A stretch of DNA of 44,895 nt. It comes from JABWBR01 sp036741235 (GTDB lineage Bacteria > Bacteroidota > Bacteroidia > Chitinophagales > Saprospiraceae). Each line of letters begins with the position of its first letter. Within the stretch, counting starts at the first letter, position 1. Shown here in pieces: positions 16,514 to 24,741 of the stretch. The stretch is taken from assembly GCA_036741235.1 (NCBI GenBank), contig DAINSQ010000015.1, positions 1 through 44,895 on the forward strand. The letters are read 5' to 3'. The notes beneath the pieces were generated by a model. It had not been told where the DNA came from. It worked only from the letters and a program-made list of their open reading frames with translations, and made no database searches. Position numbers and translations under genes: made by a program.

Positions 16514-18370
16514 ATGATGAAAAATATATTGAAATTTTTGCTCATACTTGGCGGCGTCATGATCTTCTCCTGCACCAAGGATGAACTAGACGTGACCGCG
16601 CTCACCGATTTCCCTCCGGGAATACTTAGCATTAGCCCTGCCGACAACAGCAAAGTGGTCAAAGGCGACTTCAATGTGCGCGTTGTTTTTGCAGATGGTA
16701 CTGTTTCCCCACTCACTTCTGCTACGGTGAAGCTATTTGATGCCAATAATACCGAACTGGCATCAGCAACCAAAGCGCTGTCCGGAACGGAAGACTTCAT
16801 CGAAATCCCCGGCAGTTCTTTCAACGCCGCTTCGCTCGATGTAGGTTTGTATTCGCTTTCCATCAGCGTTACGGATAGCAAAGGTCAAACAACGCTGCGC
16901 AATACGGCGTTTGAAATCTCTAACCTGCCTTTTGCCGCCAACAACAACAAAATGTACATTGCCGGCGAATTCAACGGCTGGGGCGCTACCGAGCTGACCC
17001 TGGTGGCCGATTACACCTGGGAAGCCCTCAACGTTGAGCTCAACGGCGGCCAGTGGAAGTTTAAAAACTGCGAAAACTGGTGCGACCAGGACTGGGGCGA
17101 TCCCGAATGCGACGGTATTGTGCAGGTTACTACCAACGGCGGTCCCAACTCGGCTTGTAGCCCCTCCGGGTTCTACAATATCCGCTTCAACGACCAAACG
17201 CTGCGCTATACCTTTACGCCCGCCGTTATTTATGCCGCCAATATCAACGGCCTGTACATGCTGGGCAACTTCAACCAGTTCCAGGGCGACGAATACAAGT
17301 TCAACCTTGTAGCCGACAATACCTGGGTACTCGACGAAATTCAGCTCAGCCCCGGCGACTTCTTCAAGTTTGCCGAATATCCCACGTTCATGGGCAATAA
17401 CTGGGGCGATAGCAATGCCGACGGCGTTGCTGAGCCCTTTGGCGCCAATATTAACTTTAATGAACCTGAAGGCGGCGGTTTCTACAAGGTTACTTTTAAC
17501 GACAAAACCCTCGCTTACGACCTCGAATTCGTTCGCTATCCTTCTATCGGCATTATCGGCTCGGCAACCCCGGGCGGCTGGGATACCGATACCAATATGA
17601 ATGATGACGATGGCGACGGTATTTTCGAAGTTACACTTGATTTTGTGGACGGCGAAGCCAAGTTCAGAGCTAACGACAGTTGGACCGTCAACTGGGGCGC
17701 AGGTGATTTTCCCGCAGGCATAGCCGTTCAAAACGGTCCGAATATCCCGGTACCCGCAGGTCGCTTTAAGGTGACCTTCAACCCGGGCACCGGCGAATAC
17801 CTCTTCACAGCTGACGCAGGCATCACAACAGTCGGCATCATCGGCTCGGCCACGCCGGGCGGTTGGGATACTGACTTCAACATGCGCGACAATGGCAACG
17901 GCAACTGGAGCGCGGTGATCGGCCTGGTAGCCGGCGAAGTGAAGTTCCGCGCCAATGACGATTGGACGATCAACTGGGGCGCCGCCGACTTCCCAAGCGG
18001 CACGGGTACGCAAAACGGACCCAATATCTCCGTTACCCCCGGCATCTATTTCGTTACGTTTAATTCAAATACGGGCGCCTATAGCTTTACCCCGGCTTCG
18101 GTAGGTATTGTCGGCTCGGCAACACCCGGCGGTTGGGGTACCGATACCAATATGGACCCCGATCCCGGCGATCCTACGCAGGTAAAATTAACGGTTACGC
18201 TGGTAGACGGCGAGGCGAAGTTTCGCGTGAATGACGAATGGACGTTCAACTGGGGCGCAGCCGACTTCCCCTCCGGCATCGCTGTACAGGATGGACCGAA
18301 TATCCCCGTGCCCGCAGGAACATATACTGTTGTGTTCAATGTGAATACAGGAGCGTATTCGTTTAATTAA
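16514..18370 (+). CDS. SusE/SusF-like surface glycan-binding lipoprotein with five modules
   Basis: This 618-residue lipoprotein has the lipobox MIFSC with Cys20. An N-terminal SusE-like immunoglobulin domain (about 30-140) is followed by five modules starting near residues 147 (MYIAGEFNGWG), 247 (LYMLGNFNQFQ), 345, 440 and 530. The last three are clear repeats beginning GIIGSATPGGWDTD or GIVGSATPGGWGTD. Each contains KFRxNDxWTxNWGAxDFP and a Gly/Pro-rich turn before a closing strand. This resembles the tandem carbohydrate-binding modules of SusE/SusF, which hold glycans at the cell surface. The length exceeds typical SusE proteins because of the added modules. It starts 23 bases after SusD. 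The last modules are also similar at DNA level, suggesting recent duplication. Confidence 0.88.
   Translation: MMKNILKFLLILGGVMIFSCTKDELDVTALTDFPPGILSISPADNSKVVKGDFNVRVVFADGTVSPLTSATVKLFDANNTELASATKALSGTEDFIEIPGSSFNAASLDVGLYSLSISVTDSKGQTTLRNTAFEISNLPFAANNNKMYIAGEFNGWGATELTLVADYTWEALNVELNGGQWKFKNCENWCDQDWGDPECDGIVQVTTNGGPNSACSPSGFYNIRFNDQTLRYTFTPAVIYAANINGLYMLGNFNQFQGDEYKFNLVADNTWVLDEIQLSPGDFFKFAEYPTFMGNNWGDSNADGVAEPFGANINFNEPEGGGFYKVTFNDKTLAYDLEFVRYPSIGIIGSATPGGWDTDTNMNDDDGDGIFEVTLDFVDGEAKFRANDSWTVNWGAGDFPAGIAVQNGPNIPVPAGRFKVTFNPGTGEYLFTADAGITTVGIIGSATPGGWDTDFNMRDNGNGNWSAVIGLVAGEVKFRANDDWTINWGAADFPSGTGTQNGPNISVTPGIYFVTFNSNTGAYSFTPASVGIVGSATPGGWGTDTNMDPDPGDPTQVKLTVTLVDGEAKFRVNDEWTFNWGAADFPSGIAVQDGPNIPVPAGTYTVVFNVNTGAYSFN
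17546..18367 (+). repeat. three tandem 90-95 codon repeats inside the SusE-like gene
   Basis: Repeat units begin at 17546, 17831 and 18101. Each opens with codons for GSATPGGW and later contains codons for NWGA(A/G)DFP. Long identical or near-identical stretches at nucleotide level indicate recent internal duplication and make unequal recombination plausible. Confidence 0.8.
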
Positions 18371-18470
18371 AGGGTTATGAGGGGTTATGAGGGGTTATGA
18401 GGGGTTATGAGGGGTTAAATATTTCCCTCATACCCTCTCATAACCTCTCATCCCCCCTCATAACCCCCAA
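18371..18470. repeat. inverted decamer array between convergent genes
   Basis: Four copies of GGGTTATGAG-type decamers (18371-18416) turn through AAATATTT into four to five reverse-complement decamers (18425-18470). It fills the whole space between the SusE-like gene and the convergent aldehyde dehydrogenase gene and covers that gene's last codons: its TTA-TGA (Leu-stop) lies inside a repeat unit. It is the same unit family as 6652-6779. The position suits a bidirectional terminator. Confidence 0.9.
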
Positions 18471-19912
18471 CAAAGGTACTTCACCTCCAAAAACTCCTCT
18501 ATCCCGTAGTAGGAGCCTTCGCGGCCGAAGCCGCTTTCCTTCATGCCGCCGAAAGGTGCAACGGCTGTAGAGATCAGGCCTGTATTTATTCCTACCATAC
18601 CGTATTCGAGCGTTTCGGCCACGCGCCAGATGCGGGAAGCATCGCGGCCATAGAAATAAGCTGCCAGCCCGTAGGGGGTATCATTGGCCAAAGCGATAGC
18701 TTCTTCTTCTGAATCAAAAGCAAAAATGGGGGCGACGGGGCCGAAAATTTCTTGTTGGGAGAGGGTCATCCTGGGAGTAACGTCGCAGAGTATAGTGGGT
18801 TCATAAAACAATCCGCCCAGGGAGTGGCGTTGGCCGCCCGTTGTAATGCGGGCGCCTTTACTGACGGCGTCGGCAACCAGCGCTTCCACTTTTTCGAGCG
18901 CTTGGGCGTTGATCAGGGGGCCGATGGTAACGCCGGGGGTTGTACCTCGGCCAACTTGTTGGCGTTGAACAGCCGATGTTAATCGGCGGGCAAATTCTTC
19001 ATAGATACCCCGCTGTACGAAAAAACGGTTGGCGCAAACGCAGGTTTGGCCGGCGTTGCGATATTTCGAAGCGATGGCGCCTTCAACTGCGGCGTCAATA
19101 TCAGCGTCGTCAAAAACGATAAAAGGCGCGTTGCCGCCCAGTTCCAGCGAAAGGCGTTTGACCGTACCCGCGCATTGCTGCATCAGCATTTTGCCTACTG
19201 CTGTTGACCCTGTAAACGACAATTTGCGCACCAACGGATTGGCGGTGAGTTCGGCGCCTACAATTGCCGGGCGGTTGGTCGTCACAACATTGAGTACCCC
19301 CGCAGGCATACCTGCTTCATGGGCCAATACGGCCATCGCCAATGCCGAAAGCGGCGTAGCTTCGGCAGGTTTGATCACTACGGTACAGCCCGCTGCAAGC
19401 GCAGGGGCTACCTTTCGAGCAATCATCGCATTGGGGAAGTTCCAGGGAGTAATGGCGGCTGCCACCCCGATCGGTTGTTTAACGACCACAATCCGTTTAT
19501 CAGCGGCATGCCCGGGAATAACATCGCCGTAAACGCGGCGCGCTTCTTCAGCAAACCACTCTACGAAAGAGGCGCCGTAAGTTATTTCTCCTTTGGCTTC
19601 GGCCAAGGGCTTGCCCTGTTCCAATGTGAGTATTAGCGCCAGATCGTCGGCATGTGTCATCAATAAATTATACCAACGCCTCAGTATAGCGGCGCGTTCG
19701 GCAGCAGTAGCGCTACGCCAGGCCGGAAAGGCTTGATGGGCCGCTTCGATGGCTCGCCGGGTATCGGCGGCGTCCATATCTGGAACTTTAGCAAGAAAAT
19801 CGCCGTTGGCAGGATTGCGTACTTCAAAAAAGCCGCCATCTGCGGCATTTACCCATCCTCCGTTAATATAGGAAAGCTCCCGAAGCAATCCGGGATATTG
19901 CAGTGTGGTCAT
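18458..19912 (-). CDS. gabD: NAD(P)-dependent aldehyde dehydrogenase, succinate-semialdehyde type
   Basis: This 484-residue enzyme oxidises an aldehyde to the acid. The closest match by eye is succinate-semialdehyde dehydrogenase. Visible landmarks are the cofactor site ITPWNFPNAMIARK (about 154-167) and VVIKPAEATPLSALA, then FTGSTAVGK (about 233-241). General base Glu257 is in LSLELGGNAPF, nucleophile Cys291 is in NAGQTCVCANRFF, and EIFGPVAP is present. The start at 19912 gives the family's normal N-terminus (LSYINGGWVNAADGGFFEVRNPANG). A longer reading would run into the octamer array upstream and encode only repeat sequence. It is alone on its strand, with a tRNA gene upstream. The C-terminal codons overlap a repeat array. 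Substrate identity is moderate confidence. Confidence 0.9.
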   Translation of the reverse strand: MTTLQYPGLLRELSYINGGWVNAADGGFFEVRNPANGDFLAKVPDMDAADTRRAIEAAHQAFPAWRSATAAERAAILRRWYNLLMTHADDLALILTLEQGKPLAEAKGEITYGASFVEWFAEEARRVYGDVIPGHAADKRIVVVKQPIGVAAAITPWNFPNAMIARKVAPALAAGCTVVIKPAEATPLSALAMAVLAHEAGMPAGVLNVVTTNRPAIVGAELTANPLVRKLSFTGSTAVGKMLMQQCAGTVKRLSLELGGNAPFIVFDDADIDAAVEGAIASKYRNAGQTCVCANRFFVQRGIYEEFARRLTSAVQRQQVGRGTTPGVTIGPLINAQALEKVEALVADAVSKGARITTGGQRHSLGGLFYEPTILCDVTPRMTLSQQEIFGPVAPIFAFDSEEEAIALANDTPYGLAAYFYGRDASRIWRVAETLEYGMVGINTGLISTAVAPFGGMKESGFGREGSYYGIEEFLEVKYLCWGL

Positions 19913-19974
19913 ATGACATGGTTTTTCCAGCTCGTCGGCCGGCAGCCCAATGAATGCGATGTACCCCGTCTCCG

Positions 19975-20022
19975 CACTCCCACACTCCCACACTCCCACA
20001 CTCCCACACTCCCACACTCCCA
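19975..20022. repeat. perfect octamer array (CACTCCCA x6)
   Basis: Six identical copies of CACTCCCA lie in a row, 5 bases from the 3' end of the tRNA gene and 62 bases upstream of the aldehyde dehydrogenase start. On the transcribed minus strand the unit is GAGTGTGG, the same family as at 5388-5441 and 34053-34131. No inverted arm is present here. Confidence 0.92.
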
Positions 20023-20027
20023 TTTCG

Positions 20028-20101
20028 TGGTCCCTGTTGGGCTCGAACCAACGACCCTCTGATTATGAGTCAGATGCTCTAACCGACTGAGCTAAGGGAC
20101 C
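20028..20101 (-). tRNA. tRNA with CAU anticodon (Met or lysidine-modified Ile)
   Basis: On the minus strand a full cloverleaf can be folded. Acceptor GGTCCCT pairs with AGGGACC, with discriminator A. The D arm is GCTC-AGTCGGTTA-GAGC. The anticodon stem TCTGA pairs with TCAGA around the loop CTCATAA (anticodon CAT). The T arm is GTTGG-TTCGAGC-CCAAC. CCA is not encoded; the next bases after the discriminator are CG. A CAU anticodon can be initiator or elongator Met, or Ile2 after lysidine modification. Acceptor and loop resemble both elongator Met and Ile2 tRNAs, and I cannot decide between them by eye. An initiator is unlikely because the acceptor ends are fully paired. Confidence 0.93.
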
Positions 20102-20260
20102 TGCTTTAAACAAAGCGACGACAAAGATAGCAGTTTTGCCTCGATCAGGCAATAGGGCGGTATTATTTTTAGGTTGAAGGATCTTTGCGATCGAATACAG
20201 GCGCTTGGTTATCCGGTTGCTTCTGCCTAATATTGCAAGCTAAAAAAAACTGCTCATTTT

Positions 20261-21103
20261 ATGAAACACCTTGTTATTGCTGCATTTTCCATACTGCTGA
20301 TTACGGCGTGCAAACAAAACCCTTCTTCATCAACCGAAGCAGCCCCACCCTCCGCCGATAGCCTGAAAAATGCATTTATCCCGCTATTTAATGGGGTTTG
20401 GGCCATGACGGATTACATTAACGATGTTGTGCAGACCCAGTCGCCTTACAAATCGCATCCCAAATTACAAGGGGTTGTGGCGCTTATTATTGGTACGGAA
20501 GCCGAGGGTGACAGCATGCTTATTGACGCAAGTTGGAATAATCACGAGGGTTTTAGCTTTTACGTGCATTTTCGGCCAGGTCGCCAACCTCATTCGCTGC
20601 CTACCAGCATCCCTGACTACGACGCGCCCGCCAACAGCTACGAGTTGGGTTACGAAAATATTGCCGGCGACACGCTGTTGACGCTTTATCATTTTGATAA
20701 TGCAGGTCAATTGATTGACAAACGGTCATTTACCAAAATAAGGAATTATCAACCTGAGGATGACTTTGCCTGGGGGCTTCAGTATGTTGTCAACGAAAAA
20801 CTGATTGCCGGCGATTATCAAATATCGCAAGGCGCTAAAACGCCGGGCGCCGTGACGCTGAATGCCGACGGAACAGTCGAAGGGTTTGATAAATATACGA
20901 ATTATCACGTCAGCACCGATTTCATGGACGCTTATCAAAACAGCAATGATTTCATCTGTTTTTTCAATGGTTCGGATCAACCTAAAGGGGATTGTTTTGT
21001 GTTAGAAATAAAAGGAAAGTCGCTGTACTTATACGAATCCGTGCCTAATCCCGAAACGGAAATTGAAGAGAAAGGCAAGATGGTATACGTATTAAGCAAG
21101 TGA
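20261..21103 (+). CDS. lipoprotein of unknown function
   Basis: This is a 280-residue predicted lipoprotein. Its signal peptide ends in LLITAC with Cys17, followed by a flexible Ser/Pro-rich linker (KQNPSSSTEAAPPSADS). The mature part begins NAFIPLFNGVWAMTDYINDV, a phrase typical of small Bacteroidota lipoproteins in which a lipocalin- or calycin-like beta barrel opens with a GxW motif. Alternating strands such as ALIIGTEAEGDSMLIDASW and DTLLTLYHFD support a beta-rich fold. I do not recognise a named family. A cysteine pair (ICFF, DCFVLEI) may form a disulfide. The next gene, a zinc-ribbon protein, lies 40 bases downstream. Confidence 0.8.
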   Translation: MKHLVIAAFSILLITACKQNPSSSTEAAPPSADSLKNAFIPLFNGVWAMTDYINDVVQTQSPYKSHPKLQGVVALIIGTEAEGDSMLIDASWNNHEGFSFYVHFRPGRQPHSLPTSIPDYDAPANSYELGYENIAGDTLLTLYHFDNAGQLIDKRSFTKIRNYQPEDDFAWGLQYVVNEKLIAGDYQISQGAKTPGAVTLNADGTVEGFDKYTNYHVSTDFMDAYQNSNDFICFFNGSDQPKGDCFVLEIKGKSLYLYESVPNPETEIEEKGKMVYVLSK

Positions 21104-21143
21104 TGAATACCGTTTTTGAATAGCGAATCGAAAAACCGGCAAG

Positions 21144-21413
21144 ATGGAAAAGACTTATAAATTCTGTCAGAGCTGCATGATGCCGCTCAGTCAGGACCCG
21201 CAGGGCGGGGGTACCAATGCCGATGGGTCGAAATCGGCGATGTATTGCAGTTATTGTTACAAAGACGGCAAGTTTGTTGACAACATGAATTTGGAGCAAA
21301 TGCGCGAATTTGTAGTCAATAAAATGGTTGAAATGAAATACCCCCGCTGGTTGGCGAAATTAATGACTATGGGCATGCCCAGGTTAGAGCGCTGGCGGCA
21401 AGCGGCGAAGTAG
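21144..21413 (+). CDS. small zinc-ribbon protein
   Basis: This 89-residue protein is built around a zinc ribbon. CQSCMMPLSQDP supplies the first Cys pair and YCSYCYKDGKF the second, separated by a Gly-rich loop GGGTNADGSKS. The fold agrees with the putative zinc-ribbon family found in many Bacteria and Archaea (Zn_ribbon_2 type). The C-terminal half (NLEQMREFVVNKMVEMKYPRWLAKLMTMGMPRLERWR) is an amphipathic helical tail. Function is unknown; nucleic-acid or protein binding are both possible. It ends 2 bases from a convergent gene. Confidence 0.88.
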   Translation: MEKTYKFCQSCMMPLSQDPQGGGTNADGSKSAMYCSYCYKDGKFVDNMNLEQMREFVVNKMVEMKYPRWLAKLMTMGMPRLERWRQAAK

Positions 21414-21415
21414 CG

Positions 21416-22060
21416 TTAATTTTTTCGTTTGAAATCGCCGCTTTTCCAGGCGTCAAAAAACTTCTTCCAGGCGATCGGGTTAAAGATATTCATTGGGGGC
21501 GCTTGCCCGATGTAGTAGTATTCACGCGATTGTTGACGCATGTAATAGTTGGCGTTTTCAATGCCGTCTTTGGGTACGTCGTTGCGCATTCTGCGCAGGG
21601 TTTCGTTGGCAAGGTTTTCCGTAGCTTTCTTCTGTAGTTCGGGGGTCACATCCATAGCCAGGAATTCGAGCTTGAAATGGTCGCGACTGGGCCAGGGGAA
21701 TACGACCGTTTCGGGAAGGTTAATGGTATCCTGGGTCATGAGTTGCACCATGGAGTAGCGATTGTCGGAGAGGTCAACGGGGATTTTGTACTCCACCGTT
21801 TTATAGCCGATAGCGGAAAAGACGATGACATCGCCTTTGTCAACAACTATGGAAAAAAATCCTTTAAAATCGGAATAAGTACCCCGGCCTTTGTCCTTAA
21901 CCAGGATATTGGCATAAGGCACCGGAAATAGTTCCTCGGTGCTGCCATCGAGCACCATACCGGTAAACTGTACCAGATTGTTATTTTCCTCCTGTGCGCT
22001 CAGTGATGTAGCGAGCGCCAGAAAAACGCAGAGCAGTAGAATCGAATGCTTTAACCTCAT
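21416..22060 (-). CDS. exported protein with carboxypeptidase-like regulatory domain
   Basis: This 214-residue protein carries a signal peptide (MRLKHSILLLCVFLALATSLSAQ). One carboxypeptidase-regulatory-like beta domain follows (about 30-110), recognisable by VQFTGMVLDGSTEELFPVPY, then YSDFKGFFSIVVDKGDVIVFSAIGYKTVEYKIP. The C-terminal half is helical and charged (ELQKKATENLANETLRRMRND) and ends NPIAWKKFFDAWKSGDFKRKN. Stand-alone proteins of this design are common in Bacteroidota, with no known activity. It lies downstream of lon on the same strand only in the sense that it is read next; 62 bases separate the two genes, so co-transcription is possible. Confidence 0.85.
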   Translation of the reverse strand: MRLKHSILLLCVFLALATSLSAQEENNNLVQFTGMVLDGSTEELFPVPYANILVKDKGRGTYSDFKGFFSIVVDKGDVIVFSAIGYKTVEYKIPVDLSDNRYSMVQLMTQDTINLPETVVFPWPSRDHFKLEFLAMDVTPELQKKATENLANETLRRMRNDVPKDGIENANYYMRQQSREYYYIGQAPPMNIFNPIAWKKFFDAWKSGDFKRKN

Positions 22061-22122
22061 TACTTGTGCTTTTTCCTTAAGAATAGGACTCCAAAAGGGA
22101 GCAAAAAGTTTGTTAAAGGTAA

Positions 22123-24540
22123 TTATTTTTTCCCCTTTTTGCTCAAAGCAATATCAAGTACTTCCTCCATTCGCTCTACGTAGTAAAATTTGAGGCCTTT
22201 GATATAAGCCGGTGTAATTTCGTCTACGTGTTTTTTATTTTCCTTGCACAGGATAACCTCTTTCATTCCGGCGCGTTTGGCGGCCAGTATTTTTTCCTTG
22301 ATACCGCCCACGGGCAGCACCTTGCCCCTGAGGGTAATTTCACCCGTCATAGCCAGGAATGGACGCACCGGGCGGTTGGTAAACGCGGAGGTCAGCGCCG
22401 TAAGCATGGTAATACCGGCAGAGGGGCCGTCTTTCGGGATAGCGCCTTCGGGCACGTGCACGTGGATATCAGATTGTTCCAATTTCTCGGGTACGATGCC
22501 GAGCGCTTCGCTATGCGCTTTAATAAAGCTCAGCGCGGTGGTAGCCGATTCTTTCATGACATCGCCGAGATTGCCGGTAAGTGTGAGGTGGCCTTTGCCT
22601 TTGCTGAGGCTGGACTCAATAAAGAGGATTTCGCCGCCCACGGAAGTCCATGCCAGGCCTACGGCAACCCCGCTGCCGTGCGCTTCCTGATACATATCGG
22701 GTTCGAAGCGGGCGGGTCCGAGCATTTCGTGTAAGTCTTCGGGTTTGACTTGTATGTTGTAGGATTCATCCATCGCCACTTTTTTGGCGATATTGCGCAT
22801 AATACCTGCAATCTGGCGGTCGAGCGAGCGCACGCCGGACTCCTGGGTATATTCCCTGATCACCTTGGCGATCACCTCGTTGTTCAATTTGACGTGTTCC
22901 GGTTTGAGGCCGTGTTCGTCGCGCTGGTGGGGCGCCAGGTGTCGTTTGGCTATTTCGATTTTTTCTTCCAGGGAGTAGCCGCTGATTTCAATAATTTCCA
23001 TTCGGTCGAGCAGTGCCGGCTGAATGGTGCTCAGTGAATTGGCGGTAGCGATGAAGAGTACCTTCGATAGGTCGTACTCCAATTCGAGGTAATTATCGTG
23101 GAAGGTCGAGTTTTGCTCGGGGTCGAGTACTTCGAGCAGGGCCGAAGAGGGGTCGCCCCGGAAATCCTTGCCCACTTTGTCAATTTCATCCAGAATAAAA
23201 ACCGGGTTGCCGGCGCCGGCGCGTTTCAGCGACTGAATGATTCGGCCTGGCATTGCGCCTATATATGTTTTGCGGTGCCCTCTGATTTCGGCTTCATCGT
23301 GAAGGCCGCCCAGCGACATGCGCACGAACTTTCGTTTGAGGGCTTTGGCGATAGAACGCCCCAGCGAGGTTTTGCCTACCCCGGGAGGGCCTACCAGGCA
23401 AAGGATAGGCGCTTTCATATCGCCCTTGAGCTTCAGCACGGCCAAATGTTCGAGAATGCGCGCCTTCACCTTTTCGAGCCCAAAATGGTCTTTGTCGAGT
23501 ACTTCTTTAACTTTTTTGAGGTTGAAGTTATCTTTGGTAAAGTCGCTCCATGGCAATTCCAGAATCAACTCGAGATAATTCATTTGTACCGAATATTCCG
23601 CCACCTGGGGATTAATGCGGCGTAGCCGGCCAACCTCGCGGTGAAAAGCTTCCTCAACTTCCTTGGGCCATTTCTTGGTTTTGGCTTTTTCGAGCATGGT
23701 AAGTATTTCCTCTTCCTGTGGGTTTTGCCCCAGCTCTTCCTGAATGGTTTTGAGCTGTTGGTTGAGAAAATAATCGCGCTGTTGCTTTTCGATGTCAACC
23801 CGAACCTTGTTTTCTATCTGGTCTTTGAGTTCCAGTAGTTGTAGTTCGTTGTGCAACTGCCGCAGAATGGTATCGGCTTTGTCGCGCAGGTCATTGATTT
23901 CCAGGATTTGCTGTTTGATCGGCAATTTAGATCCGAGGTTTGACGCAATGAAGTTGAGCAAAAAGCTGGTATTGGAAATATTGCGCAACATGACCATCGC
24001 CTCGGAAGGGATATTGGGCGACAGCTCGATAATCTGGCGCGCCAGGTCAAGAATGGAGGCCGTCAGCGCCTCAAATTCGAGTTTGTTTTCCGGCTTTTTG
24101 TAGTCGAGCGCCTGCACCCGGCCTTCGAGATAGGGCGATTCCCTTAACATTTCTACTAAAGAAAAGCGGCGTCGGCCTTGTAAGATGGCAGTGGTGGTGC
24201 CGTCGGGCATGCGCAGCAATTTCAGAATCCTGGCTACTGTGCCGACGGTATATAAATCGTCGGTAGCAGGTTCTTCAACATTGCTGTCTTTTTGCGACAA
24301 TACGGCAATGGTGCGGCCATCCTCGTATGCCTTGTTGATAGCCTTGATTGATTTGTCGCGGCCAACAGTAATAGGTATGACAATTCCTGGAAAAAGTACG
24401 GTGTTTTTGACTGCCAATACAGGCAGAATTTCCGCAAACTCTTCATTTTCCTGCGTCTCCTCTTCTTCTCCCATCGAGATCAGCGGCAAAAAATCAGCAT
24501 CTTCCTCAAATGACTGATTGGCAAATATTTCTTCAAACAT
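22123..24540 (-). CDS. lon: ATP-dependent protease Lon
   Basis: This is a 805-residue cytosolic AAA+ serine protease that degrades misfolded and regulatory proteins. The start at the ATG at 24540 is preferred over an upstream in-frame TTG. The N-terminal Lon substrate-binding domain begins LPVLAVKNTVLFPGIVIPI. A coiled-coil linker follows (QRDYFLNQQLKTIQEELG). Walker A, GPPGVGKT, is at about 384-391 and the Walker B region is VFILDEIDKVG. The protease domain has the dyad Ser707 in PKDGPSAGITM and Lys750 in GGIKEKILAA, with the 43-residue spacing of E. coli Lon. All parts are intact. It is transcribed behind the GH20 gene after a 201-base gap that contains a degenerate hairpin. Confidence 0.98.
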   Translation of the reverse strand: MFEEIFANQSFEEDADFLPLISMGEEEETQENEEFAEILPVLAVKNTVLFPGIVIPITVGRDKSIKAINKAYEDGRTIAVLSQKDSNVEEPATDDLYTVGTVARILKLLRMPDGTTTAILQGRRRFSLVEMLRESPYLEGRVQALDYKKPENKLEFEALTASILDLARQIIELSPNIPSEAMVMLRNISNTSFLLNFIASNLGSKLPIKQQILEINDLRDKADTILRQLHNELQLLELKDQIENKVRVDIEKQQRDYFLNQQLKTIQEELGQNPQEEEILTMLEKAKTKKWPKEVEEAFHREVGRLRRINPQVAEYSVQMNYLELILELPWSDFTKDNFNLKKVKEVLDKDHFGLEKVKARILEHLAVLKLKGDMKAPILCLVGPPGVGKTSLGRSIAKALKRKFVRMSLGGLHDEAEIRGHRKTYIGAMPGRIIQSLKRAGAGNPVFILDEIDKVGKDFRGDPSSALLEVLDPEQNSTFHDNYLELEYDLSKVLFIATANSLSTIQPALLDRMEIIEISGYSLEEKIEIAKRHLAPHQRDEHGLKPEHVKLNNEVIAKVIREYTQESGVRSLDRQIAGIMRNIAKKVAMDESYNIQVKPEDLHEMLGPARFEPDMYQEAHGSGVAVGLAWTSVGGEILFIESSLSKGKGHLTLTGNLGDVMKESATTALSFIKAHSEALGIVPEKLEQSDIHVHVPEGAIPKDGPSAGITMLTALTSAFTNRPVRPFLAMTGEITLRGKVLPVGGIKEKILAAKRAGMKEVILCKENKKHVDEITPAYIKGLKFYYVERMEEVLDIALSKKGKK

Positions 24541-24586
24541 GGTTGTCTTGCGCAATGGTTGATGTTTGGATTTTTGAACGGTTTTC

Positions 24587-24624
24587 AGGTGTCAAGTTGT
24601 CAGTTGATTTTCAACTTGCCAACC
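24587..24624. repeat. degenerate inverted repeat between the GH20 gene and lon
   Basis: Left arm AGGTGTCAAGTTG and right arm CAACTTGCCAACCT pair with about 12 of 14 positions around a short loop. An 8-base periodicity is faintly visible. It sits between the GH20 stop and the lon start, both genes on the minus strand, and looks like a decayed member of the window's repeat hairpins. The rest of 24541-24741 holds nothing else I can name. Confidence 0.5.
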
Positions 24625-24741
24625 TTTGCATATGGTCAACTTTCGTGCCATGCTTTTATCATAGTGCAAATATGCAGCGATCTGCAGCGATTTTGGCGCT
24701 TGGCGGCAAGATTTCGGACAAAAAGTCAGAAAATAGCATAT

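Noticed and set aside
19913..20023. A 37-residue N-terminal extension of the aldehyde dehydrogenase
   Set aside because: The extension would be translated largely from the octamer array (repeating GVWECGSV) and is not in keeping with the family's normal N-terminus.
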